Source: CAZYTO01 sp964650405
GTDB lineage: Bacteria; Acidobacteriota; Thermoanaerobaculia; Gp7-AA8
Assembly: GCA_964650405.1 (NCBI GenBank)
Contig: CAZYTO010000086.1
Span: 1-18,916 of the forward strand
DNA: 18,916 nt
Reading direction: 5' to 3'
Shown: piece after piece, positions 1 to 7,616 of the stretch
Layout: each line of letters opens with the position of its first letter
How positions within the stretch are numbered: position 1 is the stretch's first letter
Position numbers and translations under genes: made by a program
The notes under the pieces: model-generated
What the model saw: the letters and a program-made list of their open reading frames with translations, nothing else
What the model was told of the DNA's origin: nothing
Database searches by the model: none

Positions 1-402
1 AGCATCGACTACCTGCGCGACGTCGCGCGCACCAGCACCTCCCGGGCCCGCGAGCACGCCCTCGTGGCCCTGGCCATGCACGCCGGCGCCACCGACGCGC
101 TGATCGACCTGGCCCGCAACGGCGACCATCAACTGCGCGGCAAGGCGCTCTTCTGGCTCTCGCAACAGGCCGGAGAGAAAGCCGCCGCCGTTCTCCGCAG
201 CGCCGTCGACGACCCCGATGAAGACATCCGCGGCAAGGCCGTCTTCGGCATCTCCCAGCTCCCGAACGACGAGTCGATCCCCCTCCTCATCGAGCTGACC
301 CGCAACCGCAGCGCCGTCGTGCGCAAGAAGGCCATCTTCTGGCTCGGCCAGAAGAACGACCCGCGCGCGCTCGACGCCATCGCGGAGATTCTTGCTCGCT
401 GA
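1..402 (+). CDS. HEAT-repeat protein, C-terminal part (5' end outside window)
   Basis: The frame is open from base 1 and ends at a TGA at 400-402, so only about 133 C-terminal residues are visible and the start lies upstream. The sequence shows three degenerate helical repeats of about 31 residues, each with a core like RGKALFWLSQ, RGKAVFGISQ or RKKAIFWLGQ, typical of HEAT/PBS-lyase repeats that act as protein-binding scaffolds. No catalytic motif is visible. The stop codon TGA is itself part of the first unit of a short tandem repeat (TCGCTGA) that fills the downstream gap. The next gene on the strand, an emfourin-type inhibitor, is 384 bp away, so co-transcription is uncertain. The function of the full protein cannot be told from this fragment; the repeat-family assignment is secure. 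Confidence 0.85.
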   Translation, partial: SIDYLRDVARTSTSRAREHALVALAMHAGATDALIDLARNGDHQLRGKALFWLSQQAGEKAAAVLRSAVDDPDEDIRGKAVFGISQLPNDESIPLLIELTRNRSAVVRKKAIFWLGQKNDPRALDAIAEILAR

Positions 403-490
403 TCGCTGATCGCTGATGGCTGTTCGTTGGTCGTTCTCGACTCTGCACCTAGCGAACAGCGAACAGCGACCAGCGAAACGAACAGCGATT
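395..490. repeat. Paired inverted arrays of a 7-bp repeat (hairpin-forming)
   Basis: The left arm (395-439) is built of TCGCTGA/TCGTTGG-like heptamers. The right arm (451-490) is built of the complementary CGAACAG/CGACCAG units. About 11 bp separate them, so the region can fold into one long imperfect hairpin. It begins inside the stop codon of the HEAT gene. The same heptamer family occurs at 741-786, 1063-1156 and 8556-8597. Confidence 0.85.
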
Positions 491-740
491 AGGCAGCAGT
501 GCGCCAGGCATGGAGCGGCGTCGGGATCGACGTCTCGAAGCAGGTTCTGGCGGGCGGACCGACACTCCGCCTGACCAGACACCCGTGCGGTACAGCCTCC
601 GAAGGTCGCTGTCTCCGCGGCGGTCGTGGCAAAATCCAAAGTGAAGACCAAGAGCGCAAAGGTGAAACGGCGCTGAGGACGCTCGCTGGCCGTGTTCCTG
701 AGTAGTAGGGTTGCCGAGTTGCTCGGTTCCTCTGTCGTGG
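491..740. other. Intergenic stretch without a convincing gene
   Basis: This 250-bp stretch lies between two heptamer arrays. A GTG-initiated frame at 499 starts with a peptide containing GVGIDVSKQVL, which resembles the N-terminus of IS110-family transposases, but what follows (Thr/Arg/Gly-rich) does not look like that family. A second frame ends at 676 with a Lys-rich tail (VAKSKVKTKSAKVKRR) after an in-frame stop at 572. Both may be debris of decayed genes; neither is annotated as coding. Confidence 0.4.
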
Positions 741-786
741 CGAACAGCGACCACTGAACAGCGACCAGCAACCAGCGACCAGCGAA
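741..786 (+). repeat. Heptamer array (CAGCGAN-type) ending at the emfourin start codon
   Basis: About six slightly degenerate 7-bp units (CAGCGAC, CACTGAA, CAGCGAC, CAGCAAC, CAGCGAC, CAGCGAA) run directly into the ATG at 787. There is no purine-rich Shine-Dalgarno between array and start. The phase relative to the ATG is the same as in the array before the PLP-enzyme gene at 8556-8597. Confidence 0.85.
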
Positions 787-1062
787 ATGAAACTCTCACT
801 GCACCGCACAGGTGGTTTCGTCGGCATCGCATTGCACGCGAGTGTCGAGACCACCTCGCTGGCTTCCGAGATTGCGAAGCAGGTCGAGGACCTCGTGTCG
901 CGTCTGCCCCAAGTGCCTCCGCCGCCTGCCGTCAATCCGAATGCGCGCGACGCCTTCACGTACGAGATCGTGATCGACGGCCGCACCTACCGCGTCGACG
1001 ACTCGATCATGCCCGACGCGTGGCGGCCGCTCGTCGACTGGCTCGTCGAGCACGGGGGATAG
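787..1062 (+). CDS. Emfourin-type (protealysin inhibitor-like) small protein
   Basis: This 91-residue protein begins MKLSLHRTGGFVGIAL and ends with PDAWRPLVDWLVEHGG. The pattern of an N-terminal strand with R-x-GGF-x-G, a middle helix (SEIAKQVEDLVSRL), a Pro-rich linker (PPPPA), a Y-x-I-x-I-D-G strand pair and a terminal LVDWL helix is that of emfourin. Emfourins are inhibitors of M4 (thermolysin-type) metallopeptidases such as protealysin. No signal peptide is visible, so it is probably cytoplasmic. In known cases the gene sits beside its target protease; none lies within this window, and the HEAT-protein fragment upstream is not a peptidase. The ATG at 787 is the only sensible start. It has no Shine-Dalgarno and abuts a heptamer array, and the stop TAG abuts a second array. 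The family call rests on recalled motif layout. Confidence 0.72.
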   Translation: MKLSLHRTGGFVGIALHASVETTSLASEIAKQVEDLVSRLPQVPPPPAVNPNARDAFTYEIVIDGRTYRVDDSIMPDAWRPLVDWLVEHGG

Positions 1063-1156
1063 TCGTTGATCGTTGTTCGTTGTCCGTTGTTCGTGGGGAC
1101 CTGGGCGGTGCCTTTCCAACGAGACCACGAACAACGACCAGCGAACAGCGACCAGC
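1063..1156. repeat. Paired inverted heptamer arrays downstream of the emfourin gene
   Basis: The left arm (1063-1096) consists of TCGTTGA/TCGTTGT-like heptamers and starts right after the TAG stop. The right arm (1125-1156) consists of CGAACAA/CGACCAG units. The inner ends pair perfectly over 12 bp (CGTTGTTCGTGG at 1085-1096 with CCACGAACAACG at 1125-1136) around a 28-bp spacer, so a stable hairpin is expected. Without a T-tract it is not a classic terminator, though it could protect or terminate the transcript. Confidence 0.85.
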
Positions 1157-1367
1157 AAAATTCGTTGGGATCGACACTTTTCGCAACTGTTTACACCTAG
1201 AAAACAGGAAAACAGGCACTTCCGTGCTCCGAAGCATGCAAAAAGACTTGCGTGTGACAACAAGTTCTCCGCACAATATCCCCACATAGGTCACGCCAAC
1301 CGCGAATGCCCGGAGCCCCCGCCCGGCAGTCGCTTTCCGTTCAACCCATCTGACAGGAGAAGAGGTA
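1157..1367 (+). promoter_or_regulatory. Leader/promoter region of the TonB-dependent receptor gene
   Basis: This AT-richer stretch separates the heptamer hairpin from the receptor gene. A direct repeat GAAAACAG occurs near 1199-1215. A clear ribosome-binding site (CAGGAGAAGAGG) lies just before the ATG at 1368 and decides the start. I see no confident -35/-10 pair and no recognisable riboswitch. Confidence 0.45.
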
Positions 1368-4300
1368 ATGAGGCCCACGTCGATTCGAACCTTGGTTCTC
1401 TTCTCCCTGCTCCTGTGCGTCGCCGGCCCGGTGATGGCACAGGTAGCGGGGACCACGTCGTCGCTCATCGGAACGGTCACCACGGATGGAAAACCGTTAC
1501 CGGGTGTGACCGTCACCGTGAGCTCGCCTTCGCTACAGGGCGTGCGCACCACCGTCACCGGTGATGGTGGCGGCTACACTTTCGGCGCGCTTCCTCCCGG
1601 GTTATACAGCGTCTCCTTCGAGCTCGAAGGCATGACGAAGGTCACGCATAAGGTGACGCTGGAGCTGGCAAAGACCCAGCACGTCGATGCCGCCTTGAAG
1701 CCGTCAGCCGTGACGGAAGCCATCACCGTCACCGCGTCGGCGCCGGCGGTCCTCGAGACCACGCAGGTCGGCGCGAACTTCAAGCAGGACACCGTCAACC
1801 TGCTGCCCGTGGCGCGGGACATGCGCCAGACGGTGCTGCTCTCGCCGGGCGTGAATCCGAACGGCGTCAACAACCAGATCACCATCAACGGCGGTCCGTC
1901 CTACGATAACGTCTTCATGGTCAACGGCGTCGTCGTCAACGAGAACCTGCGCGGCCAGCCGCACAGCCTCTTCATCGAAGACGCTATCCAGGAGACGGCG
2001 GTCATGACCTCCGGCATCTCCGCCGAGTACGGCCGTTTCACGGGCGGCGTGGTCTCCACCCTGACCAAGTCGGGAGGCAATGAGTACAGCGGCTCGTTCC
2101 GCGACAGTCTGAAGAATGCAGCCTGGACCGACGACGTCAGCTTCCCCAATTTCACCACGCCCACCAGCAAGACGAACCAGACCTACGAAGCGACGCTCGG
2201 CGGCAAGATCATCCAGGACCGTCTCTGGTTCTTCGGCGCCGGGCGTGCGGCCAAGATCTCCAATCCCGTCTCGACGATCAAGACGAACATCGCCTTCACC
2301 GACGCCTTCGACGAGAAGCGCTACGAAGGGAAGCTGACTGGCGCGATCACGCCGAAGCACAACCTCGTCGTCTCCTACCTGAACGTGAAGAACGACGAGA
2401 CGAACAACTTCTTCGCGCCCATCATCGACGCGGCCAGCATCGTGCCGTCGCGCAGTCTCCCCAACTCGCTGGAGACCGCCAACTACAGCGGGCTCTTCAC
2501 CGACAGCCTCCTCGCCGAGGTGGCCTGGTCGAACAAGAAGTTCGCATTCGTCAACAGCGGCGGCCGGTTCACCGACCGCATCCAGGGAACGTGGATCAGC
2601 GACGCGGCCACCGGCGGCCGCATGAACGCCCCTGTGTTCTGCGGCGTCTGCACGAACGAGGAGCGCAACAGCGGCTCGGAAGGTGCCAAGGCCACCTACT
2701 ACTACAGCAACCACACCCTCGGCAATCACGCCATCGTCTTCGGCGGTGACCGCTTCCACGAGACCCGCCTCGTCAACAACCACCAGTCGGGCAGCGACTA
2801 CGACGTGGCCGCCAACGTCGTCTTCCCCGGCGGCACGCAGGCCTACCCGGTCTTCGACACCCGTACCTCGCTGACCTGGCAGCCCATCCTGCGACTCTCC
2901 ACGGGCACGCACCTCCGCAGCGACTCCGCGTACGTCAACGACAAGTGGGATCTCAACAGCCGCCTGAGCTTCAACGTCGGCATCCGCTACGACAGCAATC
3001 ATGCCGTCGACGCGGATGGCAACCTCATTTCCGACGACAAGAACCTCAGCCCTCGCCTCGGCGCGATCTATGACGTGACCGGCACCGGCAAGCACCGCGT
3101 CAGCGTTTCCGCGGCCCGCTACGCTGCGAAGATCACCGACGGCAGCAACGTCCTCTCCACCGAGCAGGCGGCCGGCAGCCCCGGCACGTTCACCTGGGTG
3201 TATCAGGATGTGACGCTTCCGAACGGCACCAAGTGCGTGGCCACGCCAGTCAACACGACCGCCGGCGGGCCGTATGTCAGCAGCCAGGCGGCACTGCAGA
3301 CGCTCTTCAACTGGTTCGACTGCATCGGCGGTACGAGCAACACGGCCAACCTCTTCGCCATCAGCTATCCCGGCTACGGGAGCCGTTTCAAGGGGATTCT
3401 CAAGACGCCCTCGGTCGATGAGATCGATCTCGGGTACGGGACGGAGGTCGGGCACAACGCGTTCGTCCGCCTCGACGCCATCCGCCGCGACTGGCACAAC
3501 TTCTATTCCACGGAAGTCGACACGCCGGCCCTGCGCATCATCCCGCCCAACAACGTCGCCTCGGACATGCGCTTCACGGTGAACGACGACAAGTTCACCA
3601 AGCGCCGCTACAACGGCCTCAGCGTCCAGGGCGGCTGGCGCCACAACGCCTGGAACGTCGCCGGCAACTACACCTGGTCGACCCTGAAGGGGAATGACGT
3701 CTCCGAAGGCGGAGGAACCGCGACCATCCGCAACACGCCCAGCGAGACGTTCTATCCGGAGTTCAACAACTACCCCAACCGCCGGCCCATGGGATATCTC
3801 GGTCAGGACCGCCGCCATCGCGCCCGGGTGTGGGGCAGCCGTGACTTCAGCACGCCCATCGGCTCGATCAACGTCGCCGCCATCGAGTCGTACGACTCCG
3901 GTTTCGCCTATTCGGCGATCGGTCCGGTCGACCCGACCGGCCGCAACGCCAACTTCCGCTACACGGGCGTTCCGGCCAATCCCGGCTACGCGCTGACGGC
4001 CATCAGCTCGTCGGAGAACTACTACTTCAGCCCGCGCGGCGCGTTCCGGAGCGCCAACCGTCTGGCCACGGACCTGGCCTTCAACTACTCGATCCCCATC
4101 TACGGGAAAGCGCAGTTCTTCGCCCGCGCCGACATCCTGAACATCTTCAACAAGCAGGTGATCGTCGACCCGTCGCTGATCGACACGACCGTGCTGACTT
4201 CGCGCAACGGCGGTGCAACGACCGTCGACAGCACCGGCCACGTTACCAAGGGCGCCGGCCTCCTGCCGTTCAACCCGTTCACGGACAAGCCGGTGGAGTG

Positions 4301-4457
4301 CCCCCAGGGCAATTCGCCGGATCAGTGCTACGCGATGCACGCGAACTGGCAGAAGGGACCGAACTTCGGCAAGGCCCTGAGCTCGGATGCCTTCCAGTAC
4401 GGCGACCGTTCGCTCGCGCCGCGTACGTATCGCTTCTCGCTCGGCGTGCGCTTCTAA
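1368..4457 (+). CDS. TonB-dependent outer-membrane receptor (Oar-like, carboxypeptidase-regulatory domain)
   Basis: This 1029-residue outer-membrane protein has a signal peptide (residues 1-25, cleavage after PVMAQ). A carboxypeptidase-regulatory-like beta-sandwich follows (about 31-112; GTVTTDGKPLPGVTVTV), then a TonB-box-like segment EAITVTA (117-123) and a plug domain (about 130-240). The rest is a long 22-strand-type barrel ending in aromatic Phe (RTYRFSLGVRF), the usual outer-membrane insertion signal. Length and order match the large Oar/SusC-like receptor class expanded in Acidobacteria, which take up oligosaccharides, peptides or siderophores; the substrate cannot be told. Several Cys pairs in barrel loops (CGVC, and ECPQGNSPDQC near the C-terminus) suggest extracellular disulfides. 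A strong ribosome-binding site supports the ATG at 1368. The gene appears monocistronic, with an intrinsic terminator 28 bp downstream. No SusD-type lipoprotein partner is present. Confidence 0.93.
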   Translation: MRPTSIRTLVLFSLLLCVAGPVMAQVAGTTSSLIGTVTTDGKPLPGVTVTVSSPSLQGVRTTVTGDGGGYTFGALPPGLYSVSFELEGMTKVTHKVTLELAKTQHVDAALKPSAVTEAITVTASAPAVLETTQVGANFKQDTVNLLPVARDMRQTVLLSPGVNPNGVNNQITINGGPSYDNVFMVNGVVVNENLRGQPHSLFIEDAIQETAVMTSGISAEYGRFTGGVVSTLTKSGGNEYSGSFRDSLKNAAWTDDVSFPNFTTPTSKTNQTYEATLGGKIIQDRLWFFGAGRAAKISNPVSTIKTNIAFTDAFDEKRYEGKLTGAITPKHNLVVSYLNVKNDETNNFFAPIIDAASIVPSRSLPNSLETANYSGLFTDSLLAEVAWSNKKFAFVNSGGRFTDRIQGTWISDAATGGRMNAPVFCGVCTNEERNSGSEGAKATYYYSNHTLGNHAIVFGGDRFHETRLVNNHQSGSDYDVAANVVFPGGTQAYPVFDTRTSLTWQPILRLSTGTHLRSDSAYVNDKWDLNSRLSFNVGIRYDSNHAVDADGNLISDDKNLSPRLGAIYDVTGTGKHRVSVSAARYAAKITDGSNVLSTEQAAGSPGTFTWVYQDVTLPNGTKCVATPVNTTAGGPYVSSQAALQTLFNWFDCIGGTSNTANLFAISYPGYGSRFKGILKTPSVDEIDLGYGTEVGHNAFVRLDAIRRDWHNFYSTEVDTPALRIIPPNNVASDMRFTVNDDKFTKRRYNGLSVQGGWRHNAWNVAGNYTWSTLKGNDVSEGGGTATIRNTPSETFYPEFNNYPNRRPMGYLGQDRRHRARVWGSRDFSTPIGSINVAAIESYDSGFAYSAIGPVDPTGRNANFRYTGVPANPGYALTAISSSENYYFSPRGAFRSANRLATDLAFNYSIPIYGKAQFFARADILNIFNKQVIVDPSLIDTTVLTSRNGGATTVDSTGHVTKGAGLLPFNPFTDKPVECPQGNSPDQCYAMHANWQKGPNFGKALSSDAFQYGDRSLAPRTYRFSLGVRF

Positions 4458-4484
4458 CGACGCCCGTTCCAATCGCAACAAACG

Positions 4485-4514
4485 AAAAGCCCCGGCTCGC
4501 GCCGGGGCTTTTTT
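4485..4514 (+). terminator. Rho-independent terminator of the receptor gene
   Basis: A perfect GC-rich stem (AAAAGCCCCGGC paired with GCCGGGGCTTTT, loop TCGC) is followed by a run of six T. It lies 28 bp after the receptor stop. The A-run on the 5' side could let it act weakly in the opposite direction for the convergent DUF4199 gene as well. Confidence 0.95.
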
Positions 4515-4627
4515 GTCAGCGTGCTGTGCTCTGAGCCTGGTGTCACGTAGATCCACCATCGAGCTCGAAGTCGCACGCGGCAAGGCGCAAGGCCCTCATG
4601 CCCCATGCCTCATGCCGCCCTTCCCGT

Positions 4628-5188
4628 TCAGGCGGTGGCCGTCGCCGCGGCCACCGGTTCCGCCGATCCCGGCTTCCGGCGCAGGATCCCCGCCGAGACG
4701 AGCGTCACCACCAGGCCGACCGGGAAGACCTCCAGGAACGTCATCCCCGAGTTGATGACCGGGTTGGCGTAGAGGCGCTTGAATTCGGCCATCTGCTTCT
4801 TCGTGGCCTCGATCTTCGCTTCGCTGGCCCCGTCCTTGCGCGCCTTCTCCACGAGGTGGGCGCTGTACGTGTCGGCGAAGTCCGGGATGAAGTTGTAGTA
4901 GACCACCTCCCACGTCGCGACGTAGACGGCGCAGGCGATGAGGGTGATGCCGAGCCCGACGCCGAAGGCCTTGCCGAAGGTGATCGCCCCGCCGCCGATC
5001 TGCTCCCGGTACGAGCGGATCCCGAAGAAGATCAGCAGGAAGGCCAGGATCTCCACCGTGTAGCCGACGATCTCGCTGTGGTCGTAGTCGATGGTCTTGT
5101 GAGTGCACATCCAGACGGTCATTCCGATGATGGAGGTGGCCAGGATTGCTCCGGTAACGAGCCCGTTTCTCAACACGATCTTGTTCAT
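4628..5188 (-). CDS. DUF4199 family membrane protein
   Basis: This 186-residue integral membrane protein begins MNKIVLRNGLVTGAILATS. Four hydrophobic segments are visible at about 9-28, 41-57, 72-98 and 149-169. The polar stretch 100-147, with EKARKDGASEAKIEATKKQM, is charged and helical, and the GGGAITFGKAFGVGLGI segment with the following WEVVYYNF is typical of DUF4199. I chose the ATG at 5188 over an upstream one because a purine-rich ribosome-binding site (AAAGGGGA) precedes it and the extra N-terminus would be hydrophilic and atypical. The protein lies 91 bp downstream of a LuxR-type regulator on the same strand. DUF4199 proteins are often found beside this kind of regulator, so a shared operon and function are likely. 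The biochemical role of DUF4199 is unknown. Confidence 0.85.
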   Translation of the reverse strand: MNKIVLRNGLVTGAILATSIIGMTVWMCTHKTIDYDHSEIVGYTVEILAFLLIFFGIRSYREQIGGGAITFGKAFGVGLGITLIACAVYVATWEVVYYNFIPDFADTYSAHLVEKARKDGASEAKIEATKKQMAEFKRLYANPVINSGMTFLEVFPVGLVVTLVSAGILRRKPGSAEPVAAATATA

Positions 5189-5279
5189 GAGTTTCCCCTT
5201 TCTTTGTCCGGCAGCATCGGGCCGCGACCGCGGGTCTGTCGCCATACGTTTGGGTGATTTTCGGGGGTCAGCCCCGGAT

Positions 5280-5744
5280 TCATACTTTCGTTGACCCCGA
5301 AACGGGGATCAATCCGAGCTCCTGACCCCGCTGGACGGCCTGGACGCGCCGGCTGACCCCCATCTTGTCGAAGAGACGGGAGGAGTGCGTCTTCACCGTG
5401 TTCTCCGAAACGAAGAGCCGTTCGCCGATCTCCCGGTTGCTCAACCCCTCGGCGATGAGCCCCAGGATCTCGTGCTCCCGCGGCGTGAGGCCCAGCTCCT
5501 TCAATTTGGCGGCGTTGAGGACGAACGGGCCGTCCGCGGTGACACGTACCTCCTTCACCACCACCACCTCTTTCCGTGCCTTCAGCCGCAGCCCCACCCA
5601 GGCGCCGACGACGGTGAAGATGAGCGCGATCAGCCCGCCGTAGACCTCGCCCGGATAGGCGCGGACGAAGTACTGGTACTCGAGGACCTTCAGGAGGGTG
5701 ATGAGCAGCCCGCCGAGGAGTGAATAGAAGACGATCCGTTTCAA
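5280..5744 (-). CDS. Membrane-tethered LuxR/GerE-type transcriptional regulator
   Basis: This protein of about 154 residues has two predicted transmembrane helices (about 4-27 and 34-54), a short linker rich in Val/Lys (KEVVVVKEVRV), and a C-terminal GerE helix-turn-helix (about 84-147). The helix-turn-helix carries the hallmarks LTPREHEIL, GLSNREIGERLFVSENTVKTH and the closing LGLIP. There is no receiver or autoinducer domain, so it is a one-component regulator anchored in the inner membrane. The TTG at 5744 (LKRIVFYSLLGG) is preferred because family members start at this point. Earlier in-frame starts (GTG at 5768, ATG at 5822) would add an unlike N-terminus and overlap the divergent glycosyltransferase gene. 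The start remains uncertain, since no good Shine-Dalgarno precedes the TTG. The next gene is the DUF4199 partner. Confidence 0.83.
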   Translation of the reverse strand: MKRIVFYSLLGGLLITLLKVLEYQYFVRAYPGEVYGGLIALIFTVVGAWVGLRLKARKEVVVVKEVRVTADGPFVLNAAKLKELGLTPREHEILGLIAEGLSNREIGERLFVSENTVKTHSSRLFDKMGVSRRVQAVQRGQELGLIPVSGSTKV

Positions 5745-5783
5745 GGGTGGGGGGAGTGTAACCCTCACACACGTTGTGCGAGC

Positions 5784-7520
5784 ATGAAGCTCCAAGTGTT
5801 CGAGAGGGACATAATCGTCCAACGCCGCATCTTGTTGATCACGGCGATTGCGGTAGGCCTCACCCGCCTGCTCGCGCTTTCACGCTCGTTGTGGGACTGG
5901 GACGAGGCGCTCTTCTGCGTGGCCCTGCGCGCGTACGACATCGTCGCGGAACATCCCCACCCGCCCGGTTTTCCGCTGTACGTCCTGGCCGGGCGCTTCG
6001 TGCACCTCTTCGTGCCGTCGGAGTTTCGGGCCCTGCAAACGGTCAACCTCGTTGCGGGGGTTCTGCTGTGCCCGGCGGTGAACTCCCTGGCCCGGGCCTT
6101 CCGCTTGGACTTTGCCACGGCACTCTCCGCCGGGTTGCTCTTCGCCTTCCTGCCGAACGTCTGGTTCCTCGGCGGCACGACGTTGAGCGACGTGCCGGGG
6201 CGGGTGCTGCTTCTCTTCGCCATCGCGCTCCTGCTTCGGGGGCGCGAAGAGCGCTCGCGCTACTGCGCCGGCAACGTGCTCCTGGCGCTGGCGCTGAGCT
6301 TCCGTCCCCAGAACGCGCTCCTCGCGCTCTATCCGTGGCTCGCGGCGTCATGGGCGCGCGGACGCGCCCGCCGCAGCGATCCGGTCCTCGGTGCGCTCGT
6401 CGTGGTCGTCCTGCTGGCCGTCGTCTTCGGAAGCACGGCCCTCCTCACGGGGCCGCGCCTGTACTGGGAGAAGCTGCAGCAGCACAGCGCCTACGTGCTG
6501 GCCGTGGACGGCTTCCGCAATCCCGGCCGGCCGCCGTGGTGGCGGCTGATGCCCGCCTTCCTCCTCCGTCCCTTCGGAGGACGAACGTTCACGGCGCTGA
6601 CGGCTCTCGCTGGTGTGGGACTGCTCGAACGCAGGCGGCGGACGGCGGAGGTGCTCCTGACCTTCGGGCCGGTCTTCGTGAGCGCCTGCTTCCTGCTCAA
6701 CCCGGAGAGCATCAGCCGCTACGCGATCGTCTATCTGCCGATGACGGCTCTGCTCGCGGCGGCTGGCGCGCGATTCCTCGTCCGCCGGGAGTCGCTTGCT
6801 CTGCAGGGACTGCTCATCGCCCCATTCGTCGTCTGGTTCATCATCTGGACGCTCCCCGCGCTCCGCGAGGTCCGTACGCACGACGCGCCGCCCGTGCGGG
6901 CCATGCTTCGGGCGAAGGAGTCGCTGCACGAGCCGCTCTACGTGCACGAAACCATGCGCGCCTGGGCCGACGCGATCCTCCCGCCCGGGACGTGGACACT
7001 CATCGCGGGCGACCTGGCCACGCCGCCGCCCCCGGCCGGACCGCAGCGAGGGAGCGTCATCATCGAAGGACTGACCATGGCCCTCGGCCACGAGCAGTTC
7101 ACGCGCCCGAGGAATCAGCTCAGCGGCATCGCCCGGCCGGTCAACTTCGAAGTCTCGATCCTTCCCATCGACGACCTGGTGAGCTTCAGCACCGGCTGGT
7201 ACGGAGGGGAGAGCGCTCACATGCGCGCCTGGCGCTGGATGGGACGGTCCGCCACGATCGAGCTGCCGCCGTTGCGCGGCAACGGCACGCTGCACCTCGT
7301 CCTCGAACCGCCACCCGGTGGCAGTCCCATCGTCACGTTCGCGTACAACGGCATCGTGATCGACCGGAAGCCCTGCGCTGCCGTACTCGACGTCCGCTAC
7401 ACGCTTCCCTCGCGCACCGACGGCGTCAATACCCTGCGTATCGACACCAGCACGACGTTCACGCCGCCGGGCGACGCGCGCGAACTGGGGCTGCGGCTGA
7501 CGGGCTACTCGTGGCGTTAG
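5784..7520 (+). CDS. GT-C fold membrane glycosyltransferase-like protein
   Basis: The 578-residue protein has an N-terminal polytopic membrane part (about residues 16-355, some 8-10 hydrophobic helices) and a soluble C-terminal part (about 365-578) rich in beta strands. The first periplasmic loop carries WDWDEALF (37-44), the acidic motif of polyprenyl-phosphate-sugar-dependent GT-C enzymes (GT39/GT83-like), followed by HPHPPGFPLY (57-66), a second signature of the group. It would move a sugar from a lipid carrier to a periplasmic acceptor; the acceptor is unknown. The C-terminal domain looks like a jelly-roll carbohydrate-binding module. The ATG at 5784 lacks a good ribosome-binding site; GTG 5796 or TTG 5832 are alternatives. 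It is divergent from the LuxR-type gene, with only about 40 bp between starts. The stop is an amber codon (see the entry at 7521). Confidence 0.8.
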   Translation: MKLQVFERDIIVQRRILLITAIAVGLTRLLALSRSLWDWDEALFCVALRAYDIVAEHPHPPGFPLYVLAGRFVHLFVPSEFRALQTVNLVAGVLLCPAVNSLARAFRLDFATALSAGLLFAFLPNVWFLGGTTLSDVPGRVLLLFAIALLLRGREERSRYCAGNVLLALALSFRPQNALLALYPWLAASWARGRARRSDPVLGALVVVVLLAVVFGSTALLTGPRLYWEKLQQHSAYVLAVDGFRNPGRPPWWRLMPAFLLRPFGGRTFTALTALAGVGLLERRRRTAEVLLTFGPVFVSACFLLNPESISRYAIVYLPMTALLAAAGARFLVRRESLALQGLLIAPFVVWFIIWTLPALREVRTHDAPPVRAMLRAKESLHEPLYVHETMRAWADAILPPGTWTLIAGDLATPPPPAGPQRGSVIIEGLTMALGHEQFTRPRNQLSGIARPVNFEVSILPIDDLVSFSTGWYGGESAHMRAWRWMGRSATIELPPLRGNGTLHLVLEPPPGGSPIVTFAYNGIVIDRKPCAAVLDVRYTLPSRTDGVNTLRIDTSTTFTPPGDARELGLRLTGYSWR

Positions 7521-7616
7521 CTGCACATCTGCTTCCACGTGTTGTTCGTGGTCACGCTGGCGCTGTCGGTCGTGATCTGGTTCAGGACGTAGCTGGCAAA
7601 TCGCGCGGTCACCGAA
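7521..7616. other. Convergent gap with coding-like sequence on both strands
   Basis: Directly after the amber stop of the glycosyltransferase gene the same frame continues for 23 codons as a strongly hydrophobic segment (LHICFHVLFVVTLALSVVIW) before a second TAG. On the minus strand the same DNA reads PDSVTARFASYVLNQITTDS, continuing for 14 more residues to MCS and a stop. That is the polar composition of a secreted protein tail, beginning just past the PLP-enzyme stop in another frame. One of the two is probably an antisense shadow of the other. I cannot decide which, or whether either is a relic. Confidence 0.35.

Noticed and set aside
1704..4583. Very long minus-strand open frame opposite the TonB receptor
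   Set aside because: Composition is Val/Asp/Arg/Ala-rich as expected for the antisense of a GC-rich gene; the plus-strand product has clear domains.
5189..5245. Longer start for the DUF4199 protein at 5245
   Set aside because: The extra residues are polar and unlike the family, and the ATG at 5188 has a proper ribosome-binding site.
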